From Bacteroidales bacterium (GTDB taxonomy: Bacteria; Bacteroidota; Bacteroidia; Bacteroidales; UBA1556): DNA of 34,620 nucleotides. Shown in pieces: positions 1 to 9,000 of the stretch. The position numbers and the translations under genes are program-made. The stretch lies in NCBI GenBank assembly GCA_027064095.1, contig JAMOQI010000032.1:89316-123935 (forward strand). Direction: 5' to 3'. Numbering within the stretch: position 1 is the stretch's first letter; the number at the start of each line of letters is the position of its first letter. Under the pieces are notes generated by a model. The model worked only from the letters and a program-made list of their open reading frames with translations, was not told the origin of the DNA and did not search any database.

Positions 1-1097
1 AGATGTATAAAGATTATAAACTGAGCCGTGCAGAATTTGGACTGGCTATTTTTTGGATAATGAAAGGCTTGGTAAAAAAAATATTTATTGGTGATTATAT
101 CGCTGTAAATTTTATTGATAGAGTTTTTTCCTCACCATTACATTACTCCGGTTTTGAAAACTTAATGGCTTTATTTGGTTATAGTTTGCAAGTTTATGCA
201 GATTTTTCAGGTTATACAGATATTGCCATAGGGGTAGCTTTACTTCTCGGATTTAGACTTCCAAAAAACTTTGACTCACCTTATAAAGCTCAGAATGTTG
301 GTAATTTCTGGAAACGTTGGCATATTTCTCTTTCTACTTGGTTAAAAGACTATTTATATATTCCCATGGGAGGAAATAGAGGGGGTTCATTATTTAGTTA
401 CATAATGTTAGGCATAATTTTATTATTTTTAACTCTATTAATCGGAATATGGTGGGTGCTGCCTATATTTATTGTTGTTGCTTTTGTTTTTATGATTTTT
501 ATGCGAAAGTCAGCAAAGTTTAGAAAAGCAGTAAATACTAATATAAACCTTTTGCTAACAATGCTTCTTGGAGGATTATGGCATGGAGCTAGTTGGCAAT
601 TTGTAATTTGGGGAGGATTAAATGGTCTCGGATTAGTGGTTTACAAATTCTGGAGGAAAATAAGTCCATGGGAAGCATCAAACACCAAGCTTGCAGTCGT
701 TTGGAAAATTGCTATCACCTTCATTTTTATTACATTTACAAGAGTGTTCTTTCGCTCCGAATCTATGGAGGTTGTTAAAGGTGTTTTGCATCAAATAGGA
801 AGTTTATTCCCTAGTATTTCTGACTTTAAAAACATAGGAAACAATATCGATGCAATTGTTTTTATTCAGCAATGGAAACTAATACCCGAGGTTATTGTTG
901 GCTATAAATGGGTGTTTATGGTAATGCTTATTGGTTATGTGTTTCATTGGCTACCATATTCTCTTAAGGACAAATATCGCCAATGGTTTATTGATAGAAA
1001 TTTCTATTTGCAAGCTTTAATATTTTCAATAGTGGTTTTTGTAGTGTATCAAAGTATTAGTAGTGATATGCAAGCCTTTATTTATTTTCAGTTCTAA
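1..1097 (+). CDS. MBOAT family O-acyltransferase, AlgI-like (5' end cut off by window)
   Basis: Integral membrane O-acyltransferase, the family that moves acetyl or other acyl groups onto exported polysaccharides (AlgI, DltB and relatives). The visible 364 residues are mostly hydrophobic helices and carry the two family hallmarks: a WKRWHISLSTWLKDYLY segment followed by IPMGGNRGG near residues 103-125, and GGLWHGASW around residues 190-198, whose His (about 194) is the expected catalytic residue. AlgI proteins usually run 470-520 residues, so roughly 100-150 N-terminal residues lie to the left of the window; the Met at position 3 is most likely internal. The acceptor cannot be told from the sequence, and no AlgJ/AlgX-like partner is visible. 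It ends about 115 bp before rnr, which has its own promoter-like sequence. Confidence 0.9.
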   Translation, partial: MYKDYKLSRAEFGLAIFWIMKGLVKKIFIGDYIAVNFIDRVFSSPLHYSGFENLMALFGYSLQVYADFSGYTDIAIGVALLLGFRLPKNFDSPYKAQNVGNFWKRWHISLSTWLKDYLYIPMGGNRGGSLFSYIMLGIILLFLTLLIGIWWVLPIFIVVAFVFMIFMRKSAKFRKAVNTNINLLLTMLLGGLWHGASWQFVIWGGLNGLGLVVYKFWRKISPWEASNTKLAVVWKIAITFIFITFTRVFFRSESMEVVKGVLHQIGSLFPSISDFKNIGNNIDAIVFIQQWKLIPEVIVGYKWVFMVMLIGYVFHWLPYSLKDKYRQWFIDRNFYLQALIFSIVVFVVYQSISSDMQAFIYFQF

Positions 1098-1159
1098 GGT
1101 GCAGTAATTCTATTTTTAAGAATTTTTATAGTATAATTTGGTTTTTTATATTTTAAGAA

Positions 1160-1190
1160 TTGTTTTGATGCAATTCTTTACCTAATTTTG
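1160..1190 (+). promoter_or_regulatory. Bacteroidota-type promoter of rnr
   Basis: TTG at 1160-1162 is followed after 20 bp by TAATTTTG at 1183-1190, fitting the Bacteroidota primary sigma consensus (TTG, 19-21 bp, TAnnTTTG). It lies 23 bp before the rnr ATG, so the leader would be short. Identified by eye only. Confidence 0.5.
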
Positions 1191-1213
1191 TGACATATTA
1201 AAATTAATTAGAT

Positions 1214-3400
1214 ATGTCTAAAAGTAAAAATCGCAAACCAAAAAAAAGAACACTTAAAAATTCTTTTATAAAGCAAATAGTTGAAGTATTTGCTCATAAT
1301 CCTCACACTACTTATAATTACAAACAACTAAGTCGTAGCTTGGGTATTGGCGATAAGGCTTCTCGTGAGTTAGTTCATGATATGATGTACAAACTTGAGG
1401 AGGATAATATAATAGAACAAGTACATAGAGGAAAGTTTAAATTGCGCGAAGAACATATTCAGGATTTTGTTAAAACTAAAGAAATAGTAGGTGAAGTTGA
1501 TTTAAAGAAAACGGGTAAAGCATATATTATCTCTAAAGAATTAGAGGAGGATGTATTTATTGCCGCTAATAATACTTACCATGCATTTAATGGCGATACT
1601 GTAAAAGTCAGACTTTTCCCCAAAAGGGGTAGGCGTAAAATTGAAGGGCAAATAATTGAAATATTAGAACGTAAAAAAACTCAATATGTGGGGAGAATAG
1701 AGATAAGCAAGAAATTTGCTTTTATGATTCCTGATAAAGAAAGTATGCCTTTTGATTTCTTTATTCCATTGGAGAATATAAATAAAGCACAAGATGGTGA
1801 TAAGGTTCTGGTTAGATTTGTTGATTGGCCGGAACATTCACGTAATCCTTTTGGTGAAGTAATAAAAGTTTTAGGAAAACCCGGTGATAATAATGTGGAA
1901 ATGCTTTCCATTGTTGCCGATAATGATTTTCCTTTAAGTTTTCCTAAAGAGGTAGAACGTGCTGCAAAAAAAATTGAGAATAAAGTAAGAGAAGAAGAAA
2001 TTGCAAAACGAAAAGACTATAGAGATGTATTTACTTGCACCATCGACCCTGTTGATGCTAAGGACTTTGATGATGCGCTTTCACTTCGTAAGTTAGATAA
2101 TGGTAATTGGGAAGTAGGAATTCATATTGCTGATGTTACTCATTATGTAACTCCAAACTCTGTAATAGACAAAGAAGCCTATGAGCGGGGAACTTCAATT
2201 TATCTTGTTGATAGAACTATTCCTATGCTTCCTGAGCAATTGTCTAATCTAGTTTGTAGTTTGCGCCCGAATGAGGAAAAATTAACTTTTTCTGCCATTT
2301 TTGAAATGGACGATAAAGCTAAGGTGCATAAAGAATGGTTTGGCAGAACGGTTATTAAGTCAAATAGACGATATGCGTATGAAGAAGTTCAAGATATTAT
2401 TGAAGGTGCTGATGGTGATTATAAGGAAGAGATTATGAAGTTATACCATCTTTCCTCTACCCTCAGAGAAGAAAGGTTTAGAGGAGGAAGTATTAATTTT
2501 AAATCCGAAGAAATACGTTTCGATTTAGATGAAAATGGAAAACCTTTAAGTGCTCATTTAAAAATTCAGAAAGAAGCTAATTGGTTGGTTGAAGACTTTA
2601 TGTTATTAGCAAATAGGAAAGTTGCAGAGTTCGTAGGTTTAAAGAAATATGGTAAATCTCAAAAACCTAAGACTTTTGTTTACAGAATACATGATGTTCC
2701 TAATCAAGAGAAACTAATACAATTTTCGGAATTTGTTCGTAAACTTGGTTATAAGGTGAGTTTAAAATCGCGCAAGAGCCTAGTGCATTCTATGAATAAA
2801 CTTTTTGAAGATATTGCAGGTAAAGGAGAAGAAAAATTGATTGAAACTATTTCAGTTAGAACAATGGCGAAGGCAGTGTATTCTACACAAAATATTGGTC
2901 ACTATGGATTGTCATTTAAATACTATACGCATTTCACTTCACCAATACGACGATATCCGGATATGATGGTTCATAGGCTTTTGCAGCGATATCTTGATGG
3001 TAAGTCTGAAGTCAGTCAGGACGAATATGAAGAATATTGTGATCATACTTCTGAAATGGAACGCAAGGCTGCACAAGCTGAACGAGAGTCAATAAAATAT
3101 AAGCAAATGGAATATATGCTTGACAAGATTGGCAGGAAATTTATAGGTAAAATCTCAGGAGTAAGTAAGTGGGGATTATTTGTGGCAATTACAGAAGTAA
3201 AAAGCGAAGGATTAGTTGCTATGCAAAGTTTAGCCGATGATTATTATTATCTTGATGAAGATAATTATAAAATAATTGGACGTAGATTTGGTAATGAATA
3301 TCGACTTGGAGATACAGTAAAAGTAATTGTTAAAAATGTTGATCTTATGAAGCGACAAATGGATTTAAATATTGTTCATGAAGAAGAAATAGAAGAATAG
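1214..3400 (+). CDS. rnr: Ribonuclease R (RNB-family 3'-5' exoribonuclease)
   Basis: Processive 3'-5' exoribonuclease that degrades structured RNA and takes part in RNA quality control in the cytoplasm. The domains follow the RNase R order: a basic N-terminus with a winged-helix region (about residues 15-85), cold-shock/OB domains (about 90-250), the RNB catalytic domain (about 260-590) and a C-terminal S1 domain (about 645-722). The metal-binding motif IDPVDAKDFDDAL gives Asp278, Asp284, Asp286 and Asp287, matching the four catalytic aspartates of the E. coli enzyme in spacing. The 728-residue length is typical for Bacteroidota. The ATG is preceded by an AT-rich stretch without an obvious Shine-Dalgarno sequence, which is common in this phylum. 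It is transcribed singly from the promoter at 1160-1190. Confidence 0.97.
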   Translation: MSKSKNRKPKKRTLKNSFIKQIVEVFAHNPHTTYNYKQLSRSLGIGDKASRELVHDMMYKLEEDNIIEQVHRGKFKLREEHIQDFVKTKEIVGEVDLKKTGKAYIISKELEEDVFIAANNTYHAFNGDTVKVRLFPKRGRRKIEGQIIEILERKKTQYVGRIEISKKFAFMIPDKESMPFDFFIPLENINKAQDGDKVLVRFVDWPEHSRNPFGEVIKVLGKPGDNNVEMLSIVADNDFPLSFPKEVERAAKKIENKVREEEIAKRKDYRDVFTCTIDPVDAKDFDDALSLRKLDNGNWEVGIHIADVTHYVTPNSVIDKEAYERGTSIYLVDRTIPMLPEQLSNLVCSLRPNEEKLTFSAIFEMDDKAKVHKEWFGRTVIKSNRRYAYEEVQDIIEGADGDYKEEIMKLYHLSSTLREERFRGGSINFKSEEIRFDLDENGKPLSAHLKIQKEANWLVEDFMLLANRKVAEFVGLKKYGKSQKPKTFVYRIHDVPNQEKLIQFSEFVRKLGYKVSLKSRKSLVHSMNKLFEDIAGKGEEKLIETISVRTMAKAVYSTQNIGHYGLSFKYYTHFTSPIRRYPDMMVHRLLQRYLDGKSEVSQDEYEEYCDHTSEMERKAAQAERESIKYKQMEYMLDKIGRKFIGKISGVSKWGLFVAITEVKSEGLVAMQSLADDYYYLDEDNYKIIGRRFGNEYRLGDTVKVIVKNVDLMKRQMDLNIVHEEEIEE

Positions 3401-3472
3401 ATTGTATTTGCTGGCTGAATCTAAGTGACGTATTATTTAGTTTTATTGACATACGTTAATGAAAATATTTGG

Positions 3473-3480
3473 TATCTTTG
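3473..3480 (+). promoter_or_regulatory. -7 box TATCTTTG upstream of the helix-hairpin-helix gene
   Basis: This is an exact TAnnTTTG match ending 21 bp before the TTG start. The nearest upstream TTG (3446-3448) is 24 bp away, a little far for a -33 box, so only the -7 element is well supported. Confidence 0.4.
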
Positions 3481-3501
3481 TGATAATAAAATATTTCGAC
3501 T

Positions 3502-4416
3502 TTGAGAAAAGATGATATTAAAAATCTGTTTACTTTTAATAAAGCAGAGCGAAGAGGTGTGTTTATCCTCTCCATTGTAATTTTTGTTTTATTGATATAT
3601 AATATTTTTAGCCCTGGTTTATTTCAAGAGGAATTTGATTTTAGGTCATTTAATAAACAAATGGAAGCTTTAAAGGAAGAAAAAGTGAGATTAAAGCTTG
3701 ATATTAAGCCTTCCCTTGAAAAAGACTCTACTTTTAAGAAGAAAAAACAAGCTATACTTTATAATTTTAACCCTAATACTATTACCGAAAAAGAGTGGGT
3801 GTCATTTGGGTTGTCACCTAAGCAAGCCAAAAGTATCTGTAAATATATTAGAAAAGGTGGACGCTTTTATACTAAAGATGACTTAAGGAAAATGTATTGT
3901 CTTAATTCTGAAGAATGCAACAGATTGATACCTTTTGTTGTAATTGATGATATGGAAGATAATTTGGAGGAAGAGGAAAACGATTTTGGAGATATGGGAG
4001 AGAGAGACACTCTAAAAATTGAATTAAATTCTGCTAGTTTCAATAGCTTGATGGAGATAAAAGGAATTGGTCCTGCTACTGCGAAAGGAATTCTTAAATA
4101 TAAGAGCTATCTTGGTGGTTATGTTGACAAAAGTCAGTTACTTGAAGTTTATCAAATTGATTCCTTGCGTTATAAGCAAATTATTGATTATTTTATTGTA
4201 AATACAGATTCTGTAAAAGTATTTGATATTAATAATGCATCATACTATGAACTAAAAAAGCATCCTTATATCAGTAAAAATGTTGCCTATGAGATAACCC
4301 AATATCGTTCTATTAATGGTGATTTCAAGTCTATAGATGAGCTTAAAAAAATAAAGAGTATTAGCGATAGCCTATATCATAAAATTTATCTTTACTTTGC
4401 AATTTCTAAAAAATAA
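3502..4416 (+). CDS. Membrane-anchored helix-hairpin-helix (ComEA-like) protein
   Basis: A 304-residue protein with one hydrophobic N-terminal helix (about residues 18-38) and three helix-hairpin-helix modules of the ComEA/T2SK type: around residues 88-140 (after NFNPNT), 172-222 (containing IKGIGPATAKGIL) and 245-300. HhH modules bind DNA backbone nonspecifically; in ComEA they take up DNA outside the cytoplasmic membrane. The central module keeps the GIGPATA hairpin, while the first and third are diverged. The start is a TTG, chosen because it is the only start ahead of the membrane helix and lies just downstream of a -7 box. The transporter gene follows after 10 bp, so the two may be cotranscribed. 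A role in DNA uptake is a family-based guess. Confidence 0.8.
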   Translation: MRKDDIKNLFTFNKAERRGVFILSIVIFVLLIYNIFSPGLFQEEFDFRSFNKQMEALKEEKVRLKLDIKPSLEKDSTFKKKKQAILYNFNPNTITEKEWVSFGLSPKQAKSICKYIRKGGRFYTKDDLRKMYCLNSEECNRLIPFVVIDDMEDNLEEEENDFGDMGERDTLKIELNSASFNSLMEIKGIGPATAKGILKYKSYLGGYVDKSQLLEVYQIDSLRYKQIIDYFIVNTDSVKVFDINNASYYELKKHPYISKNVAYEITQYRSINGDFKSIDELKKIKSISDSLYHKIYLYFAISKK

Positions 4417-4426
4417 GTATTATGAT

Positions 4427-5851
4427 ATGAGTGGAATAGTTAAAATAATAACAAAATATCCAAAGACTTTTTGGGTAGCTAATAGTATTGAACTAATAGA
4501 AAGAGCAGCATGGTATGGTTTTTTTATGCTCTTTGCCAACTATTTAACAGAATCATCAGATCTTGGTGGGTTGGAATTTACACAAACTCAAAAAGGAACA
4601 ATAATGGGTGTTGGTACAGGAATATTATATTTTCTTCCTGTTATAACTGGTGCCATTGCTGATAGGTTTGGGTACAAAAAAGTACTTTCAATAGCTTTCA
4701 CTGTTTATGTTTCGGCTTTTTTATTATTTCCGTTTTTTCACAGTTTTATAGGTGTTTTTATTATGTACTTATACCTTGCTTTAGGAGCTGCCTTATTTAA
4801 GCCGATAATATCTGCTACTATTGCTAAAACTACAAATGAAGAGACTTCATCCATTGGTTTTGGTATTTTCTATATGATGGTGAATATTGGAGCATTTGTT
4901 GGTCCATTAATTACTCTACTTTATCGTGAAAATACTTTTTATATTGTTGGTGGCATTATTGCTCTTAATTTTATTTTATTGCTGTTGTACAAAGAACCAA
5001 ACAGAGAAAATACTGATGAACCATTAGGAAAAAGTATAAAAAAAATATTTACAAATATTATTGTTGTGTTTTCTGACCTTAAGTTTATGATTTTCCTATT
5101 GATAATATCCGGTTTTTGGACTATGTATAATCAACTGTTTTTCTCATTACCTGTTTTTATTTCTCAGTGGGTCGATAGTAGTCAGATATATTATTTCTTT
5201 AGTGATCATTTACCTTTTTTTGCTAAAAATTATCATGTAGGAAATCAAATGGATGCTGAATTTATCACTAATTCTGATGCCATGTTTATCATTATATTTC
5301 AAATATTTATTTCATATCTTGTTATGAAAATAAAGCCTTTGAGTACAATGGTAACAGGAATTATTATAGCAACTATAGGTATGGGTTTAACTGTTTATAC
5401 GCAAAATGTAATGTTTACTTTGGGTGCTATTCTTATTTTCTCCATTGGCGAAATGTCTGCCAGCCCTAAGATTACAGAGTATATTGGAAGAATAGCACCA
5501 AAGGATAAAAAAGCTCTATTTATGGGATTTTCATTTATTCCATTATTTCTGGGAAATGTTTTTGCAGGAATAGTTTCAGGACCGGTATATCAAAGAATAT
5601 CAGATAAATACGAATTGGCAAATCGATATGCTTCGGATAATAATCTAAAAATCAATTTGAACTTATCCAAAAATCAAAATTTTGAAGCTATTGCTCATCA
5701 GGCTAATCTTAACTCTCACGAATTTAGTAATCTTTTATGGAACCAATATCATCCCAATAATTTTTGGATAGTGATTTTTGCCATTGGTATTTTAGCTGCT
5801 ATTTCATTATTTATATATGATAGAGTGTTGACCTCTAAGAAGAATATATAA
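4427..5851 (+). CDS. POT/PTR-family peptide transporter (MFS)
   Basis: A 474-residue polytopic inner membrane protein with 12 or more hydrophobic segments. The POT-family proton/peptide signature ExxER is present near the N-terminus as ELIERAAWYG (Glu22, Glu25, Arg26, Tyr30), and the MFS loop motif GAIADRFGYKK follows helix 2. Members import di- and tripeptides with protons. The frame can be extended upstream to a TTG at 4397, but that would overlap the preceding gene by 20 bp; the ATG at 4427, 10 bp after the HhH stop, gives the N-terminus expected for the family. It ends before a bidirectional terminator shared with the convergent secreted-protein gene. Substrate specificity is not determined; some POT members carry other solutes. 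Confidence 0.85.
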   Translation: MSGIVKIITKYPKTFWVANSIELIERAAWYGFFMLFANYLTESSDLGGLEFTQTQKGTIMGVGTGILYFLPVITGAIADRFGYKKVLSIAFTVYVSAFLLFPFFHSFIGVFIMYLYLALGAALFKPIISATIAKTTNEETSSIGFGIFYMMVNIGAFVGPLITLLYRENTFYIVGGIIALNFILLLLYKEPNRENTDEPLGKSIKKIFTNIIVVFSDLKFMIFLLIISGFWTMYNQLFFSLPVFISQWVDSSQIYYFFSDHLPFFAKNYHVGNQMDAEFITNSDAMFIIIFQIFISYLVMKIKPLSTMVTGIIIATIGMGLTVYTQNVMFTLGAILIFSIGEMSASPKITEYIGRIAPKDKKALFMGFSFIPLFLGNVFAGIVSGPVYQRISDKYELANRYASDNNLKINLNLSKNQNFEAIAHQANLNSHEFSNLLWNQYHPNNFWIVIFAIGILAAISLFIYDRVLTSKKNI

Positions 5852-5985
5852 CAAGGTTTATGTTAATATTATTATAACCTAAATTCTATAGAAGTGCTAC
5901 TAACAGGCTATTAGCGTGTAATATTTAAATTTATTAATTTTATTTAATCGTTAAAATTATTTGTTAATAATGGGGGATAAATAAA

Positions 5986-6028
5986 AAACACAGAATAATT
6001 GGAATTTTATTCCAATTATTCTGTGTTT
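5986..6028. terminator. Bidirectional hairpin terminator, 20-bp perfect stem
   Basis: The arms 5986-6005 and 6009-6028 are perfectly complementary over 20 bp with a 3-base loop, between two convergent genes. Read on the minus strand the stem is followed by a T run, and on the plus strand by an AT-rich tract, so it should end the secreted-protein transcript best and may serve both. Confidence 0.85.
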
Positions 6029-6053
6029 AAAATACTAGTAGTTTTAAATTAAA

Positions 6054-9000
6054 CTATTTCATTATTAATTGTTTACGCTCTATAGTTTCTCCATTATTTA
6101 ATAAAAGATAATAAACTCCTTTACTTTGATTTGTAAGGTCTAGTTTTAGATTCATTCCCTTACTTTTTATTTCTTCAGAATAAATTAATCTTCCATCGGT
6201 AGAATAAACTTCTAATGTTTCAAAGCTAGTGTTTGTTTCTATATTAAAAACACCTATTGATGGATTTGGATATATTTTGATATTGTTACTTTGGTTGTCG
6301 GAAGTATTAATTCCCGTACATGGATTTACAGTAATTTCAATATCATCATTTTCCACGCAATTGTTCGACTGGTCAGTAACAGTAACAGAATATGTGAAAG
6401 TACCTGTACCTAATGTTGAAGCGTCGATAGTTAATGTAGAGTCTGTTGAGCCGTCATTCCAAAGGTAAACATAGCCATTACCGAGTTTTGTTGCTAATGT
6501 TATTACATGGTTAATACAAATACTTGAATCGTCACCAAGTGTAAAATCTGGAGATTGTAAAACTTCAATAATAGTTGAATCCGTATTTGTACAGTTATTA
6601 GAATTAGTGTAACTATAAACCAATGTATCATTACCTATACTTGCATCTGAAGGGATAAATACTATTCCCTGGATTCCATTACCGGAATATGTTCCACCTG
6701 CTGGTGTTCCTGAATTTAGTATAATTGGGATTCCGTTATTACAAATGGATGGAACTAGTGTTCCAAAGCTTACGTTAGGTAAAGGATATATGATAGTGTT
6801 GTGTGAAACAGAATCCATACAACCATCAGCATTTGTTATAGAATACGAAACAGTTTTGGATAATGATAAAACATTAGCAGGTATAGTAATTTGATTAGGG
6901 TCGAAAGTCGATCCTGAAGTAGTTCCGGTAAATGTTCCTCCAGCTTCAGTTGGTATCAAAGTTGAGGCTGCATCATTATTACAATAGCTAGCAGCAAGAC
7001 CGCTAAAACTAGCATCTGGAGCTGCGTTAATTTTTATTTTTATGGTGTCACTATTGCTACAATTATTGGAGTTAGTGTAAGAATAATAAATATAGTTATA
7101 ACCCAATGCTGCATTAGCAGGATTAAAGATATTTCCATTTAAGAAGGCCCCTGCTGTAACTGTTCCTCCTGTAGGAGTGACTAATAAAGTATCAATTGCA
7201 GCATTTTCACAATAAATTGTATCTAATCCATTAATATTAACAATTGGTGAGTGATATAATGTAACATTCACTGAATCGGCATTATAACAAGAGTTAGCAT
7301 CAGTAATTTCATATTTTATTTTGCTAATCATCATTATACTTGGTAAATTTGCATAAAAAGTTGGGTCGAACACATTTCCACTTATACCATTTCCTGAGAA
7401 AGTACCACCTGTAGTAGCAGGTATAAGAGTTGAAGGTAGTGAATTGTCGCAATATGTTGCACTATATCCACTAAAACTAGCATCGGGTAAACTATTTATT
7501 GTAACGTTTACTGTATCAGCATTAGAACATCCATAAGTATCAGTATAACTATAAATAACATCTACATTTCCTGCTCCAGCTGTACTAGGTGAAAATACAG
7601 AACCATTAACAGCTGTTCCGCTAAAAGTTCCTCCACTAGGAGTGGCTGTTAAATTAATATCTGCATTATCTGCACAATAATTAGAGGCAAGATTACTTAT
7701 AGAGACAGTAGGTTTGGCAGTAGGACTTATTGTTAATGAATTTGAGACAATAGTTCTGGCACCACCACTTATTTTACAATAATAAGTTCCTGCATCAGAA
7801 GCAGATAGAGTATTGAAGCTTAGAGTGTCGTTTGTTGCTCCAGCTATTCTATTACCATTCTTATACCATTGATAATGCAATAAAGTAGTATGACTAGCGG
7901 CTACAGTAAGTAATGCTAAATCGCCTATACAACTTGATGATATTGCGGGCTGAGAAGTAATAGTGATATTCGAAAGTCCAAACTCTGTTAAAGAGCCGTA
8001 CATTGGATTGGCGCCATTACTGCCATTAAAATCAACTTTTTTTGTTATTGTACCTGTTGCTCTATTGTATTCAAATAAAGTTCCTTTATTATTTGCTCCT
8101 CCAACATAAGTGTAGCCATAAAGCTTTCCGTTAGCAGCTTCCATTAAATCGCCAAATGGTTTTGATCCTGTATTATTTACAGAAAAGGTGGCTTTATTTG
8201 TTACGCTTGTAGCTCCGGGAATATATTCGTCAATGGTACCACCGTTATATTCTGTGTTTCCACTACCACCGTTAGAGATAAGCAAATATATTTTGCCATC
8301 ACTACCTAATAAAGGGGTATTTCCCTGTGAATGATAACCAGTGTAATTGTATAATTCCTTTTTCATGGTGAAGGTAGATGTTGCAGGGTCAAATTCAAAT
8401 AAAGTACCATGAGAATAATAGCTGGCACCACCATCTTCAGTTAGTCCGTATAGTTTTCCATTATTAGCAAGAGTTAAACTTCCGCTTGGGTTAGTACCGT
8501 CATTATTGGAAAAGGTATACTTAGAAGTAATAGTACCGGTGGTTATATTATATTGGAATAATCTTCCATATCCATAAGAACTAAGACCATAAAGATTGCC
8601 GTCCCATGCTTCTACTAATCGTCCACGAGTAGAATGAATACTACTGGTAAAATCAGCTTTTTTGGTGAATGTCCAATTAGTTGTGTCAATTTCAAAAATA
8701 GCACCATAGCTGTTTGTTCCACCTCTTGAAGTCATTCCATATAATTTTCCATTAGAAGCTTCCATCAGACTTCCTTTTGGTTCATATCCTGTTAGGCTAT
8801 CAAGGTCTTTCAGTTTTGTATAACTGTCATTAGAAGGATTAAATTCAAAAATAACACCTTTATTAAAAACACCTCCCTTTGAAGTTAGACCATACATTTT
8901 TCCATTACTAGCCATTAGTAAATCTCCTTCAGGACTTATTCCATCTATTGGTTCAGAAAATCTAAATTTTTCTATCACATTATGATTCGAAGCATCATAT

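Noticed and set aside
3-5. ATG at the left edge as true start of the acyltransferase
   Set aside because: The protein would lack the N-terminal helices of the family; the gene is simply cut by the window.
4397-4426. Upstream TTG start for the peptide transporter
   Set aside because: It would overlap the previous gene and adds a tail (QFLKNKYYD) that is just the end of that gene read in another frame.
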